Shown here: positions 42,514-52,653 of the stretch, in pieces
Position numbering within the stretch: position 1 is the stretch's first letter
How the letters are laid out: each line of letters begins with the position of its first letter
DNA from: Micrococcales bacterium 72-143
GTDB taxonomy: Bacteria; Actinomycetota; Actinomycetes; Actinomycetales; Microbacteriaceae
Direction of reading: 5' to 3'
Assembly (NCBI GenBank): GCA_001898835.1
Contig: MKVM01000005.1
Location: forward strand, 186,001 to 250,000
Length of the DNA stretch: 64,000 nucleotides
Program-made: the position numbers and the translations under genes
Notes under the pieces: generated by a model
Seen by the model: only the letters and a program-made list of their open reading frames with translations
Told to the model about the DNA's origin: nothing
Databases searched by the model: none

Positions 42514-42914
42514 GGTGCGTCTCCTTGTTCGGTGGTCGATTCGGATGCGGCCCGCTCGGCGAGCCACGCGGCCTTCTGGGTGTCGATCTGGCGTCCGCGC
42601 ACGAAGCAGTACACCCACAGCGCGAGGAACGCCGCGCCCACGAGGAACATCATGGGCTCCAGCAGGCCGGTCGCGAGGATCGCGAGCTGTAGCGCGGCGC
42701 CGAACCACACGCCCCAGGCCCAGCGCTGCACGCCGGCCGCGAGCACGAGCACGAGGATGAACGCACCCCCGTAGACGAGGGCGAGCCAGTCGGGGTCGAG
42801 CCGGTCGAGGCCGAAGATCACGAGGGCAGCGAAGAACATCATCGCCGCCTCGAGGCCGAGCGTGATCGACAGCAGCGTCTCGGTGAGGGAGCGCTCGCGG
42901 CGGGTGCGTGCCAC
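42510..42914 (-). CDS. DUF4233 membrane protein
   Basis: The 134-residue protein, GTG start, has four membrane helices (LLSITLGLEAAMMFFAALVIFGL; WLALVYGGAFILVLVLAAGVQ; WGVWFGAALQLAILATGLL; MFLVGAAFLALWVYCFVRGRQID). The motif TLGLEAAMMFFAALVIFGL and the position between folC and ndk identify DUF4233, an actinobacterial family without known function. Its start shares one base with the folC stop. Confidence 0.88.
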   Translation of the reverse strand: MARTRRERSLTETLLSITLGLEAAMMFFAALVIFGLDRLDPDWLALVYGGAFILVLVLAAGVQRWAWGVWFGAALQLAILATGLLEPMMFLVGAAFLALWVYCFVRGRQIDTQKAAWLAERAASESTTEQGDAP

Positions 42915-44290
42915 TACTTCCAGCCCTCCGCCGCGGCGAGCGCGATGACCTCGCCGACGAGGGTGATCGAGCCCGTCGCGACGACCGCGCGGCGGGGCGA
43001 CTCGGCGGCCCAGGCACGGGCGGCGTCGAGGGCGTCGGCGACCTCCTCGTGAACGAGGACGGCATCCGGCTCGACGTCCTCGCGCACGAGCTCGGCGAGC
43101 TCGTCGGCGGGGATGGCGCGATCGGAGTGCGAGCGGGTCACGTCGACGCGGGCCGCGACGGCGGCGAGCTCCCGCACGATGCCGTGCGCGTCCTTGTCGG
43201 CGAGCACGCCGAGCACGATCGCGTACTCGTCGAAGTCGAAGTACTCGCGGAGGGCGGCCGCGAGCGCGGCGGCCCCGTGCGGGTTGTGGGCGGCGTCGAC
43301 GAGCACGGTGGGCTCGATGCCGACGAGCTGCAGGCGGCCGGGCGAGGTGACCTGGCCGAGCCCCTCGGCCACGACATCCGGGTCGAGCGCGAGCGTGCCG
43401 TCGCCGAGGAACGACTCGACGGCGGCGATCGCGACGGCCGCGTTCTGCGCCTGGTGGTCTCCGTAGAGCGGCAGGAAGACGTCGCGGTACCGCCCGACGC
43501 GCCCGCGGATGTCGACCACCTGCCCGCCGACCGCGACCGTCGTCGACTCGAGGGCGAAGTCGACGCGCTCGATCGCGAGGCTCGCCTCGTCCTGTGCGGC
43601 GGCGGCGCGCAGCTCGTCGAGCGCCTCGATCGGCTGGATGGCCGTCACGACGGAGGCCGCGGGCTTGATGATGCCGGCCTTCGTCCGCGCGATCTCGGTC
43701 ACCGTCGACCCCAGCCGTTGCGTGTGGTCGAGCGCGATGGGCGTGAACACCGCGACCTGGCCGTCGGCGACGTTCGTGGAGTCCCACTCGCCACCCATGC
43801 CCACCTCGAGCACGACGACGTCGACGGGCGCATCCGCGAAGCTCGCGAAGGCGAGCACGGTGAGCGCCTCGAAGAAGGTCAGCGTCTCCTCGCCGTCGGC
43901 CGCCAGCTCGGCGTCGACCATCAGCAGGTACGGCTGGATGTCGTCCCAGTTGCGCGCGAACGCCTCGTCGCTGATCGGCTCGCCGTCGATCATGATGCGC
44001 TCGGTGACCCGCTCGAGGTGCGGGCTCGTGAGGAGCCCCGTGCGCAGGCCCGTCGCACGCAGCAGCGACTCGATCATGCGGCTCGTGGAGGTCTTGCCGT
44101 TGGTGCCGGTGATGTGCACGACGGGCGCCGCGCGGTGCACGTCGCCGAGCAGCTCGACGGCGCGGCGGGTGGGCTCGAGCCGCGGTTGCGGGGCGGCCTC
44201 GCCGACCCGCCCGAGCAGCTGCTCGTAGGCGGCGTCGGCCGCCCGCCGGTGCTCGGCGGCCTCGTAGTCAGCTTCCGCGTCGTCGGTCAT
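42914..44290 (-). CDS. folC: Folylpolyglutamate synthase/dihydrofolate synthase
   Basis: The 458-residue enzyme shows the Mur-ligase-like ATP site [19 protein letters not shown], the folate-binding [27 protein letters not shown] and [17 protein letters not shown]. It adds glutamates to folates and, as the bifunctional form, makes dihydrofolate. Its ATG overlaps the ileS stop, so it belongs to the T-box controlled ileS transcript. Confidence 0.94.
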   Translation of the reverse strand: MTDDAEADYEAAEHRRAADAAYEQLLGRVGEAAPQPRLEPTRRAVELLGDVHRAAPVVHITGTNGKTSTSRMIESLLRATGLRTGLLTSPHLERVTERIMIDGEPISDEAFARNWDDIQPYLLMVDAELAADGEETLTFFEALTVLAFASFADAPVDVVVLEVGMGGEWDSTNVADGQVAVFTPIALDHTQRLGSTVTEIARTKAGIIKPAASVVTAIQPIEALDELRAAAAQDEASLAIERVDFALESTTVAVGGQVVDIRGRVGRYRDVFLPLYGDHQAQNAAVAIAAVESFLGDGTLALDPDVVAEGLGQVTSPGRLQLVGIEPTVLVDAAHNPHGAAALAAALREYFDFDEYAIVLGVLADKDAHGIVRELAAVAARVDVTRSHSDRAIPADELAELVREDVEPDAVLVHEEVADALDAARAWAAESPRRAVVATGSITLVGEVIALAAAEGWK

Positions 44291-47200
44291 GCGCGGCTCA
44301 CCTCGATCGTCACGACGGAGCCCTCGCCGACCGGCACGACTCCCCCCTCAGCCTCACCGACGGCGAGGTCGGTCGCAAGGGTCTCCCCCGCGATGAGCTC
44401 GCGGTGCGCCCGGATCGCGGCCACCGCATCCGCGTCGCCCGCGAGCGAGAGGCGGATGCGGTCGGTCACCTCGAGCCCGGCGTCCTTGCGGGCCTGCTGC
44501 ACGGCACGCACCACGTCGCGCGCGAGCCCCTCGGCGGCGAGCTCCGGGGTGACCGCCGTGTCGAGCACGACGAAGCCGCCGGACGGCATCATTGCTATCG
44601 CGACGTCGTCATCAAATGGCACATCAACGACGAGTTCATACTCGTCGGGTAGCAAGAAGAGATTCTGACCGTCGACAATCATCACCGGCTCGTCGCTGAA
44701 GGTCGTGCTCCAACGACCCTCCCGAGCGTTTTGCAGGATCTGTTGAATCTGTTTGCCGTAGCGCGGACCAGCGACGCGGGAATTGACAACCAGCCGCCGT
44801 ACAAGGCCATACTCCGTCCACGCCAGGTCTACGAGGTTCTCGAAAATGACCTCCTTCACATTCAGTTCATCACGAACGATTTCTTCGAATGCTTGAAGCT
44901 CGTCGAGACTCTTCGCAACAACGGTCACGCTGTTGAGCGGCAATCTCACGCGAAGCCGCTTGGCCTTGCGCAGCGCGAGGCCCGACGACGCGATCTCGCG
45001 CACGCGGTCCATCGACCGCACGAGCTCGGTGTCGACCGGGAACTCCGCCGCATCCGGCCAGTCCTCCAGGTGCACGCTGCGACCCCCGGTGAGCCCGCGC
45101 CAGATCTCCTCCGAGACGAGCGGCAGCAGGGGCGCCGCGAGGCGCGTGAAGGTCTCGAGCACCGTGTAGAGCGTGTCGAAGGCGTCGCGGTCGTCGCCCG
45201 CCCAGAACCGGTCGCGACTGCGCCGCACGTACCAGTTGGTGAGCACCTCGGCGAACTCGCGCAACGCCGAGCTCGCGAGCGGGGTGTCGAAGTCGTCGAG
45301 CCGCGCCGTGACCTCGTGGATCACGTCGCGCGTCTTCGCGAGCAGGTAGCGGTCGAGCGGATGCGCGGAGTCGGTGCGGCGCACCGCCTCGACGCCCGCG
45401 CTGTTGGCGTACAGCGTGAAGAAGTAGTAGCTCGACCAGAGCGGCAGCATGACCTCCCGTACGCCCTGGCGGATGCCCTCCTCGGTGACGACGAGGTTGC
45501 CGCCGCGGATGACGGAGCCCGACAGCAGGAACCAGCGCATGGCATCCGCGCCGTCCCGGTCGAAGACCTCCGAGACGTCGGGGTAGTTGCGCAGCGACTT
45601 CGACATCTTCTGCCCGTCGGAGCCGAGCACGATGCCGTGGCTCAGCACGTTCTTGTAGGCGGGGCGGTCGAAGAGCGCCGTCGAGAGCACGTGCATGACG
45701 TAGAACCAGCCGCGGGTCTGCCCGATGTACTCGACGATGAAGTCGGCGGGGTTGTGGGAGTCGAACCACTCGCGGTTCTCGAACGGGTAGTGCACCTGCG
45801 CGAACGGCATCGAGCCGGAGTCGAACCACACGTCGAGCACGTCGTCGATGCGGCGCATGACGCTGCCGCCCGTCGGATCGTCGGGGTTGGCGCGTGTCAG
45901 CTCGTCGATGTACGGGCGGTGCAGGTTCGGCTCGCCGTTCTCGTCGAGCGGCAGCCGCCCGAAGTCGCGCTCGAGCTCCTCGAGCGAGCCGTACACGTCG
46001 ACGCGCGGGTAGGCGGGGTCGTCGGACTTCCACACCGGGATGGGGCTGCCCCAGTAGCGGTTGCGGCTCACCGACCAGTCGCGGGCGTTCGCCAGCCACT
46101 TGCCGAACTGGCCGTCCTTGACGTTCTCGGGCACCCAGTTGATCTCCTGGTTGAGCTCGAGCATCCGCTCCTTGAACTCGGGGACCCGCACGAACCAGCT
46201 CGACACGGCCTTGTAGATGAGCGGCTTACGGCAGCGCCAGCAGTGCGGGTAGCTGTGCTCGTAGCTCTTGAGCTGCAGTAGGCGCCCCTCGGCGCGCAGC
46301 TTCTGCACGAGCGGCTTGTTGGCCTCGTCCCAGCGCAGGCCCGCGACCTCGGCGACGGCCGGCAGGAAGCGCCCGCCGTCGTCGAGCGACAGCACGACGG
46401 GGATGCCGGCCGCGGCGCAGGTGAGCTGGTCGTCCTCGCCGTATGCGGGCGCCTGGTGCACGATGCCGGTGCCCTCGCCCGTGGCGACGTAGTCGGCGAC
46501 CAGGATGCGGAACGCGTCCGGTCCGTAGGCGTCGACGTAGTGGTCCCACAGCCGGTCGTACTGCACGCCGGCGAGCTCGGCACCCGTCAGGGTGCGCTCG
46601 ATCGCGGCGACGGCGGATGCGGCATCCGGGTACCCGAGGTCCTTCGCGTAGGCGGCGACGGTGTCGGCGGCGAGCAGGTAGCGGGCCGCGCCCCCCTCCG
46701 AGCCGTCGGCGGCACCCGCCGGGCCGGCGGGCAGCAGGGCGTAGGCGATGTCGGGGCCGACGGCGAGCGCGGCGTTCGTGGGCAGCGTCCACGGCGTCGT
46801 CGTCCAGGCGAGCGCGTTGACCGCGGTCAGGCCGAGCGCCTCCGCCTTCTCCCCGACGAGCGGGAAGGTCACGGTGACGGACTGGTCCTGCCGCGGCTGG
46901 TAGACGTCGTCGTCCATCCGCAGCTCGTGGTTCGACAGCGGCGTCTCGTCGTTCCAGCAGTAGGGCAGCACCCGGAAGCCCTCGTAGGCGAGGCCCTTCG
47001 CGTGCAGCTGCGAGAACGCCCAGATCACCGACTCCATGAAGGTGATGTCGAGCGTCTTGTAGTCGTTCTCGAAGTCGACCCAGCGCGCCTGGCGGGTGAC
47101 GTAGTCCTGCCACTCCTGCGTGTAGTGCAGCACCGACTCGCGCGCCTTCGCGTTGAAGGCGCCGACGCCCATCCGCTCGATCTCGTCCTTGGTGGTGATG

Positions 47201-47523
47201 CCCAGCTGGCGCATCGCCTCGAGCTCCGCGGGGAGGCCGTGGGTGTCCCAGCCGAAGCGGCGGTGCACCTGCTTGCCGCGCATGGTCTGGTAGCGCGGGA
47301 AGACGTCCTTCGCGTAGCCGGTGAGCAGGTGGCCGTAGTGCGGCAGGCCGTTCGCGAACGGCGGCCCGTCGTAGAACACCCACTCGGGGTCGCCTTCGCG
47401 CTGCTCGACGGAGGCCTCGAAGGTGCCGTCGGCCTTCCAGAAGGCGAGGATGCCGCGCTCGATCTCGGGGAAGCGGGGGGACGCGGGCACACCGTCTGCG
47501 TCTGCGTTGCGGGGGTAGCTCAT
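44287..47523 (-). CDS. ileS: Isoleucyl-tRNA synthetase (eukaryote-like, type 2)
   Basis: The 1078-residue enzyme has the class I signature PHYGHL near residue 60, the editing domain in the first half, [23 protein letters not shown], and [31 protein letters not shown]. Its length and HYGH motif place it in the type 2, eukaryote-like group that is normal in actinobacteria and commonly less sensitive to mupirocin. The anticodon-binding domain and C-terminal extension are complete. Within that C-terminal part a stretch (bases 44590-44945) has clearly lower GC than both sides although the frame is intact. Expression is controlled by the T-box upstream. Confidence 0.95.
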   Translation of the reverse strand: MSYPRNADADGVPASPRFPEIERGILAFWKADGTFEASVEQREGDPEWVFYDGPPFANGLPHYGHLLTGYAKDVFPRYQTMRGKQVHRRFGWDTHGLPAELEAMRQLGITTKDEIERMGVGAFNAKARESVLHYTQEWQDYVTRQARWVDFENDYKTLDITFMESVIWAFSQLHAKGLAYEGFRVLPYCWNDETPLSNHELRMDDDVYQPRQDQSVTVTFPLVGEKAEALGLTAVNALAWTTTPWTLPTNAALAVGPDIAYALLPAGPAGAADGSEGGAARYLLAADTVAAYAKDLGYPDAASAVAAIERTLTGAELAGVQYDRLWDHYVDAYGPDAFRILVADYVATGEGTGIVHQAPAYGEDDQLTCAAAGIPVVLSLDDGGRFLPAVAEVAGLRWDEANKPLVQKLRAEGRLLQLKSYEHSYPHCWRCRKPLIYKAVSSWFVRVPEFKERMLELNQEINWVPENVKDGQFGKWLANARDWSVSRNRYWGSPIPVWKSDDPAYPRVDVYGSLEELERDFGRLPLDENGEPNLHRPYIDELTRANPDDPTGGSVMRRIDDVLDVWFDSGSMPFAQVHYPFENREWFDSHNPADFIVEYIGQTRGWFYVMHVLSTALFDRPAYKNVLSHGIVLGSDGQKMSKSLRNYPDVSEVFDRDGADAMRWFLLSGSVIRGGNLVVTEEGIRQGVREVMLPLWSSYYFFTLYANSAGVEAVRRTDSAHPLDRYLLAKTRDVIHEVTARLDDFDTPLASSALREFAEVLTNWYVRRSRDRFWAGDDRDAFDTLYTVLETFTRLAAPLLPLVSEEIWRGLTGGRSVHLEDWPDAAEFPVDTELVRSMDRVREIASSGLALRKAKRLRVRLPLNSVTVVAKSLDELQAFEEIVRDELNVKEVIFENLVDLAWTEYGLVRRLVVNSRVAGPRYGKQIQQILQNAREGRWSTTFSDEPVMIVDGQNLFLLPDEYELVVDVPFDDDVAIAMMPSGGFVVLDTAVTPELAAEGLARDVVRAVQQARKDAGLEVTDRIRLSLAGDADAVAAIRAHRELIAGETLATDLAVGEAEGGVVPVGEGSVVTIEVSRA

Positions 47524-47713
47524 CCGATCCGTCCGTTGCTCGTGGTCTGATCACTCACGAGGACGACGGATGCCGCGGTACCACCTCGCTTGCCGCCGTC
47601 CGGGGACGGCGACCGCTCGTTCACGCGCTGACGGGCGCACCCGCTCGGGTCTAGTGGGCTCTCGCGAGCCGTTCTTCCGAGGACTCCCCGGTGATGGCCG
47701 GATCGCAGTCTGT
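47524..47713 (-). ncRNA. T-box riboswitch of ileS
   Basis: On the minus strand the canonical T-box AGGTGGTACCGCGG is at 47586-47573. Upstream is a stem I region whose ATCACCGGGGAGTCCTCGGA carries an ATC (Ile) triplet as probable specifier. Downstream the leader holds the segment CCTCGTGAGTGATCAGACCACGAG, and GGACGG shortly before the start can pair with CCGTCG/CCGTCC strands, fitting the translational sequestration type of actinobacterial ileS T-boxes. A -10 (TAGAAT, 47725-47720) predicts the start of transcription near 47713. Uncharged tRNA-Ile would open the start region. Confidence 0.88.
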
Positions 47714-47739
47714 GCTCGGATTCTACTCCCCCGCGAGCG

Positions 47740-48792
47740 CTACCCGTTGTGGCGAGCGCTGCCGTCCTGCGGGCCGCGCTCGCCGGATCCGGGAGCGCTC
47801 GCCACGTAGCCGGCGAGCAGGGCGGCACCGGTCTCGGCGTCGTCGACGGTCACCGTGAAGCGGCGTCCGTCGCGCAGCACCACGAGGATGCCCTCGCCCG
47901 CGCGGGCCACCACGCCGAGGCCGCCCACGGGCGTCCAGCGCCAGCCCCAGCCGCCGAACTCGGCGAGCGGCTCCACCTGCACCGTCTTGACGGACTCGAT
48001 GTCGGCGACGCGGATGCGGCGGCGCGGCCAGCCGAGCGGCACGGACCGCACGGTGAGCCCGGTCGCATCCACCCGCACCCGCCACACGATCGAGGTCGCG
48101 CTCATCGCGATCAGCAGGAGCGGGAACAGCAGGAGCGGCCAGATCAGGCCGCCCGAGACGATGACCGCGGCGACGGTGGAGACCGTGACGAGGCCCACCG
48201 CCGAGACGATCACGACGGCGATCGCCGTGCCGATCCGCACGGTGGCGATCCAGGCGCTGCGCTCCCCCGGCACGAGCGGCAGCGGCGCGACCTCCGCGAC
48301 CTCCTCACCCGGGCGGACGGCCCGCGGCAGCACGAGCCAGGCGATCACCCCGACGACCGCGGCGGCCGCGAGGCCGACGACGGCCCAGCCTCCGAAGTCC
48401 GGCGCGTCCCGGGCGTCGTCGAGCCCCAGCTGCACGCCGAGCGAGGCGGTCACCGTGAAGCCGGTGAAGACGGAGGTGACGAGCGAGATCACGGCGAGCA
48501 GCTTGTGGGTGACGGTGGGGCTCGCACCGCGCACGGTCGCGAGGACGAGGGCGAACAGCCCCGTGAGACCGACGCCGAGGCCCGCGGTGAGGGCGATGCT
48601 CGACGACGGGGAGGCGAAGCCGTCTGCTCCGCCCGGCCCCCAATGGATGGCGACCGGATCGGGCAGCTGCGGCAGCCAGGCGAGCTGCAGCGCCACGGCG
48701 GCGCCCCACACGACGACGGGGAGCGCCACGGCGACGATCCAGACCGAGAACGGCAGGCGGGCGCGCGGCGGGCGGGCGGTGGTGCGGGTCAT
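47740..48792 (-). CDS. DUF1648-type membrane protein
   Basis: The 350-residue protein has the DUF1648 opening (WIVAVALPVVVWGAAVALQLAWLPQLPDPVAIHWGPGGADGFAS), where the HWG.GG.ADG motif is the family hallmark. Five or six membrane helices follow, and then a C-terminal soluble beta domain (PH-like: VRVDATGLTVRSVPLGWPRRRIRVADIESV). It is the second gene of a GntR operon (ATGA overlap). B. subtilis and Streptomyces relatives in YtrA-type operons respond to envelope stress, which suggests but does not prove a cell-surface role. Confidence 0.85.
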   Translation of the reverse strand: MTRTTARPPRARLPFSVWIVAVALPVVVWGAAVALQLAWLPQLPDPVAIHWGPGGADGFASPSSSIALTAGLGVGLTGLFALVLATVRGASPTVTHKLLAVISLVTSVFTGFTVTASLGVQLGLDDARDAPDFGGWAVVGLAAAAVVGVIAWLVLPRAVRPGEEVAEVAPLPLVPGERSAWIATVRIGTAIAVVIVSAVGLVTVSTVAAVIVSGGLIWPLLLFPLLLIAMSATSIVWRVRVDATGLTVRSVPLGWPRRRIRVADIESVKTVQVEPLAEFGGWGWRWTPVGGLGVVARAGEGILVVLRDGRRFTVTVDDAETGAALLAGYVASAPGSGERGPQDGSARHNG

Positions 48793-49142
48793 GCGGGGTA
48801 CTCCTCGCGGATCAGAGAGATGAGGGTCTGGGGGCCCACGTCCTCGCGGCGCGCCTCGGCGACGAGGGCACGCACGGCGTCGAGCAGCGATGCGCCGCGC
48901 GCGGCGGCGTCGGTCACGACCGCGCCACGGCCGCGGCGCAGGTCGACGAGGCCCTCGTCGCGCAGGTCCTGGTAGGCGCGCAGCACGGTGTGCACGTTGA
49001 CGTCGAGGGCCTCGGCGAGCTCGCGCGCCGCGGGTAGGCGCTCGCCGGGGCTGAGCGCACCGCGGGTCGCGGCGGCCCGGACGGATGCGGCGATCTGGTC
49101 GTAGATCGCCACCCCCGACCCCGGGTCGACACGGATGAGCAT
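48789..49142 (-). CDS. GntR-family (YtrA-type) transcriptional regulator
   Basis: The 117-residue protein is a GntR winged helix (IYDQIAASVRAAATRGALSPGERLPAARELAEALDVNVHTVLRAYQDLRDEGLVDLRRGRGAVV) with only a short C-terminal helical tail for dimerisation, the YtrA layout. It heads the operon with the DUF1648 gene. A 23-bp palindrome fills the space between its -35 and -10, so it is almost certainly autorepressed. Confidence 0.92.
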   Translation of the reverse strand: MLIRVDPGSGVAIYDQIAASVRAAATRGALSPGERLPAARELAEALDVNVHTVLRAYQDLRDEGLVDLRRGRGAVVTDAAARGASLLDAVRALVAEARREDVGPQTLISLIREEYPA

Positions 49143-49148
49143 GACGCC

Positions 49149-49177
49149 ATCCTATTGTTCTAATTTCACTAGCACAA
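49149..49177 (-). promoter_or_regulatory. GntR operator embedded in a leaderless promoter
   Basis: The palindrome TTGTGCTA-gtgaaat-TAGAACAA (49177-49155, minus-strand reading) supplies the -35 (TTGTGC) and fills the 17-bp spacer. The -10 TAGGAT (49154-49149) follows at once and ends seven bases before the ATG. A bound dimer would block RNA polymerase completely. Confidence 0.8.
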
Positions 49178-49250
49178 CCGAAGCCCCGAGAGTGCACACT
49201 TCTGGAAAGGAAACCCCCGAACAGACCCGAAAAGCACGTACCCTCGCGGT

Positions 49251-50003
49251 GTGAGCGACGACACCCCCACCCAGCGCTACCCCGAGGGATTCCCCCCGCC
49301 CGGAGGCACCACGCCGCCCGGGCAGGTACCGCCCGCCGAGCCCGGGCCGCTCGCCGACGCCCCCACCGAGCGCTTCGGCGCACCGCTCGCGCAGCCGGGC
49401 CCCGCCACCATCCCGCTCGCCGACGAGCCGCATCCGGCCGCGACCGTGCCGCCCGCCGGCACCGTGCCGCCCGCGAACAGCGCGGCGACAGGAGGCCGCG
49501 GCAACCGGGGCCTCATCATCACGCTCGCGGTGATCGCCGGCGTGCTGCTCCTCGCGCTCATCGGCCTGCTCATCTGGGTCGCCGTGAACTCAGGCGCGCC
49601 GAGCCCCGCCCCCACCGACACCACGAGCACGAGCCCCAGCCCCACCCCCACCGAGTCGGAGTCGCCGTCGCCGAGCCCGACACCCACCGAGACGGAGGCA
49701 CCCCCGCCCCCGCCGCCCGCGAACGTCATCACGAGCTACACGGCATCCACCCAGAGCGTCGACTGCAGCGGCGGCGGCCCCGTGCCGGTGACCTTCAGCT
49801 GGGCGACGACGGGCGTGACGCTGTGGTTCGGCGTCGGCACCAGCGACGCGCACGCCGAGCCGGTCGACGACTTCCCGCTCAACTACACGATGGACTTCGA
49901 CTACCAGTGCGGCCAGACCGACAAGCAGCAGCGCTACACGATCACCGTGCAGCGCCAGGACGGCAGCTTCCAGTCGCAGACCATCGTGATCCGCGAGACC
50001 TGA
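49251..50003 (+). CDS. Proline-rich single-span membrane protein with extracytoplasmic domain
   Basis: The 250-residue protein, GTG start, has a Pro/Gly-rich cytoplasmic N-terminus with the repeat PPAGTVPPA, one membrane helix (GLIITLAVIAGVLLLALIGLLIWVAV), a Ser/Thr/Pro spacer (TPTESESPSPSPTPTETE) and a small extracytoplasmic domain with two cysteines (SVDCSGG ... DYQCGQT). It resembles cell-wall-exposed actinobacterial proteins of unknown role. TACCCT at exactly -12 to -7 gives a leaderless promoter, divergent from the GntR operon. Confidence 0.75.
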   Translation: MSDDTPTQRYPEGFPPPGGTTPPGQVPPAEPGPLADAPTERFGAPLAQPGPATIPLADEPHPAATVPPAGTVPPANSAATGGRGNRGLIITLAVIAGVLLLALIGLLIWVAVNSGAPSPAPTDTTSTSPSPTPTESESPSPSPTPTETEAPPPPPPANVITSYTASTQSVDCSGGGPVPVTFSWATTGVTLWFGVGTSDAHAEPVDDFPLNYTMDFDYQCGQTDKQQRYTITVQRQDGSFQSQTIVIRET

Positions 50004-50080
50004 TCTCGGTAGAATCGCGGGGTTCCCACACTCAGGCACCCCAGGACGCGGTGCCGCACATATCGAACCGGAGTACCGCG

Positions 50081-52651
50081 ATGAACGACGCCGCCCGCAT
50101 CCCCGAGAAGCCCGCCCTGGAGGGCCTCGAGCCGAAGTGGCGGGAGGCGTGGGAGCACGAGGGCACCTACCGGTTCGACCGGGATGCGGCGCTCGCCGCC
50201 GGCAAGTCCGCCGTCTTCAGCGTCGACACCCCGCCGCCCACGGCATCCGGCAGCCTGCACATCGGGCACGTGTTCAGCTACACCCACATGGACCTCATGG
50301 CGCGATACCAGCGCATGCGCGGCAAGCACCTGTTCTTCCCGATGGGCTGGGACGACAACGGCCTGCCCACCGAGCGCCGCGTGCAGAACTACTACGGCGT
50401 CCGCTGCGACCCGACCCTCCCCTACGACCCCGACTTCACGCCCCCGCAGGAGGGCGGCGAGGGCACCTCCGGCAAGGCCGCCGACCAGCTGCCCATCTCG
50501 CGCCGCAACTTCGTCGAGCTGTGCGAGCGTCTCACCGCCGAGGACGAGGTGCAGTTCGAGGAGCTGTGGCGCACCCTCGGGCTCTCGGTCGACTGGTCGC
50601 TCACCTACCGCACGATCGGCGACGAGGCGCAGCGCGTGGCCCAGCGCGCGTTCCTGCGTAACCTCGCCCGCGGCGAGGCGTACCAGGCGGATGCGCCCAC
50701 CCTGTGGGACGTGACGTTCCGCACGGCGGTCGCCCAGGCCGAGCTGGAGGACAAGGAGCAGCCCGCCGCCTACCACCGGGTGAGCTTCCACCGCCCCGAC
50801 GGCGGCACGATCGAGATCGAGACGACCCGCCCCGAGCTGCTGCCGGCGTGCGTCGCGCTCGTCGCGCATCCGGATGACGAGCGCTACCGGCCGCTCTTCG
50901 GCACGACCGTCACGACCCCGATCTTCGGCGTCGAGGTGCCCGTCGTGGCGCACCACCTCGCCCAGCAGGACAAGGGATCCGGCATCGCCATGATCTGCAC
51001 CTTCGGCGACGTGACCGACGTCGTCTGGTGGCGCGAGCTCGACCTGCCGAACCGCGCCATCATCGGCTTCGACGGCCGCATCCTGCCCGAGTCCCCCGCC
51101 GAGGGGCTGTTCACGGATGCCGGCCGCGCCGCCTACGCCGAGCTCGCCGGCAAGACCGTGTTCAGCGCGAAGGCCCGCATCGTGGAGCTGCTCGCCGAAT
51201 CGGGCGACCTCATCGGCGAGCCGCGCAAGATCGTGCACCCCGTGAAGTTCTTCGAGAAGGGCGACAAGCCGCTCGAGATCGTGTCCACGCGCCAGTGGTA
51301 CATCACCAACGGCGCGCGCGACGAGAGGCTGCGCGAGGAGCTGCTCGCATCCGGCCGCGAGCTGCAGTTCCACCCCGAGTTCATGCGCGTGCGCTACGAG
51401 AACTGGGTCGGCGGGCTCACGGGCGACTGGCTCATCTCGCGCCAGCGCTTCTTCGGCGTGCCGATCCCGGTCTGGTACCCGCTGGATCCCGAGGGCGAGC
51501 CGATCCGCGAGCAGCCGATCGTGCCCGACGAGGCGTCCCTGCCCGTCGACCCGTCGTCGGATGCCGCCCCCGGCTACGAGGAGTCGCAGCGCGGCGTGCC
51601 CGGCGGCTTCGTCGGCGAACTCGACATCATGGACACCTGGGCCACCTCGAGCCTCACCCCGCAGATCGCGGGCGGCTGGGTGGACGACCCCGAGCTCTTC
51701 GACCTGGTATTCCCCTACGCGCTGCGTTCGCAGGGCCAGGACATCATCCGCACCTGGCTGTTCTCGACCGTGCTGCGCGCGCGGCTCGAGCACGGCGAGA
51801 CGCCGTGGGCGCACGCCGGCATCTCGGGCTTCATCGTCGACCCCGACCGCAAGAAGATGTCGAAGTCGAAGGGCAACGTGGTCACCCCGCAGGGCCTCCT
51901 CGACGAGCACGGCTCCGACGCGGTGCGCTACTGGGCGGCGTCGTCGAAGCTCGGCACGGATGCGGCGTTCGACCCGCAGAATCCGAAGACCATCAAGATC
52001 GGTCGCCGCCTGGCGATCAAGGTGCTCAACGCCGCGAAGTTCGTCTACTCGTTCCCCGAGGTGGAGGACCCGCACGGCTTCGCGCCCCTCGACGCCGACA
52101 TGCTCGCCGAGCTCGGCCGGGTGATCGAGGAGGCCACCCGTGCCTACGAGGCGTACGACCACGCCCGCGCGCTCGAGGTGACCGAGCAGTTCTTCTGGAC
52201 CTTCTGCGACGACTACCTCGAGCTCGTCAAGGAGCGCGCCTACGCGGGCGACGCGAGCGCCGTGACCGCGCTGTGGACCGCGATCGACGTGCTGCTGCGG
52301 CTGCTCGCACCCGTGCTGCCGTTCGCGACGGAGGAGGTGTGGCGCTGGACCTACGACGGCTCGGTGCACGCCGCGAGCTGGCCGACCGTGCTCGACCTCG
52401 GGGTCACGGAGGAGCCGCGCGGCCTGCTGCCGGCGGTCTCCACGGCGCTCGTCGGCATCCGCCGCGCCAAGACGGATGCCAAGGCCTCCCAGAAGACGCC
52501 CATGCTGTCGGCGACCCTCGCGGGTCCGGCGATCCTCGCCGAGGCGCTCGACGACCTGCGGGCCGTGGGGCGCATCGAGCGGCTCGACCTGGTGGCGGGC
52601 GACGAGGTGCTCGTGAGCGACGTCGTGCTCGCCGAGCTGCCGGAGGCGTGA
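50081..52651 (+). CDS. valS: Valyl-tRNA synthetase
   Basis: The 856-residue class I enzyme shows PPTASGSLHIGHVFSYTHMD (HIGH), the editing domain with ETTRPELLPACVALVAHPDDERY, and DRKKMSKSKGNVVTPQGLL (KMSKS). GGAG lies seven bases upstream of the ATG. The C-terminal coiled-coil arm of E. coli-type ValRS is short here (ends DVVLAELPEA), as in other actinobacterial ValRS. No T-box was seen in the 77-bp upstream gap, unlike ileS. Confidence 0.95.
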   Translation: MNDAARIPEKPALEGLEPKWREAWEHEGTYRFDRDAALAAGKSAVFSVDTPPPTASGSLHIGHVFSYTHMDLMARYQRMRGKHLFFPMGWDDNGLPTERRVQNYYGVRCDPTLPYDPDFTPPQEGGEGTSGKAADQLPISRRNFVELCERLTAEDEVQFEELWRTLGLSVDWSLTYRTIGDEAQRVAQRAFLRNLARGEAYQADAPTLWDVTFRTAVAQAELEDKEQPAAYHRVSFHRPDGGTIEIETTRPELLPACVALVAHPDDERYRPLFGTTVTTPIFGVEVPVVAHHLAQQDKGSGIAMICTFGDVTDVVWWRELDLPNRAIIGFDGRILPESPAEGLFTDAGRAAYAELAGKTVFSAKARIVELLAESGDLIGEPRKIVHPVKFFEKGDKPLEIVSTRQWYITNGARDERLREELLASGRELQFHPEFMRVRYENWVGGLTGDWLISRQRFFGVPIPVWYPLDPEGEPIREQPIVPDEASLPVDPSSDAAPGYEESQRGVPGGFVGELDIMDTWATSSLTPQIAGGWVDDPELFDLVFPYALRSQGQDIIRTWLFSTVLRARLEHGETPWAHAGISGFIVDPDRKKMSKSKGNVVTPQGLLDEHGSDAVRYWAASSKLGTDAAFDPQNPKTIKIGRRLAIKVLNAAKFVYSFPEVEDPHGFAPLDADMLAELGRVIEEATRAYEAYDHARALEVTEQFFWTFCDDYLELVKERAYAGDASAVTALWTAIDVLLRLLAPVLPFATEEVWRWTYDGSVHAASWPTVLDLGVTEEPRGLLPAVSTALVGIRRAKTDAKASQKTPMLSATLAGPAILAEALDDLRAVGRIERLDLVAGDEVLVSDVVLAELPEA

Positions 52652-52653
52652 CC

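Noticed and set aside
50004-50080. T-box or attenuator before valS
   Set aside because: The 77-bp gap is too short and lacks TGGNACCGCG; only a GGAG ribosome-binding site is visible.
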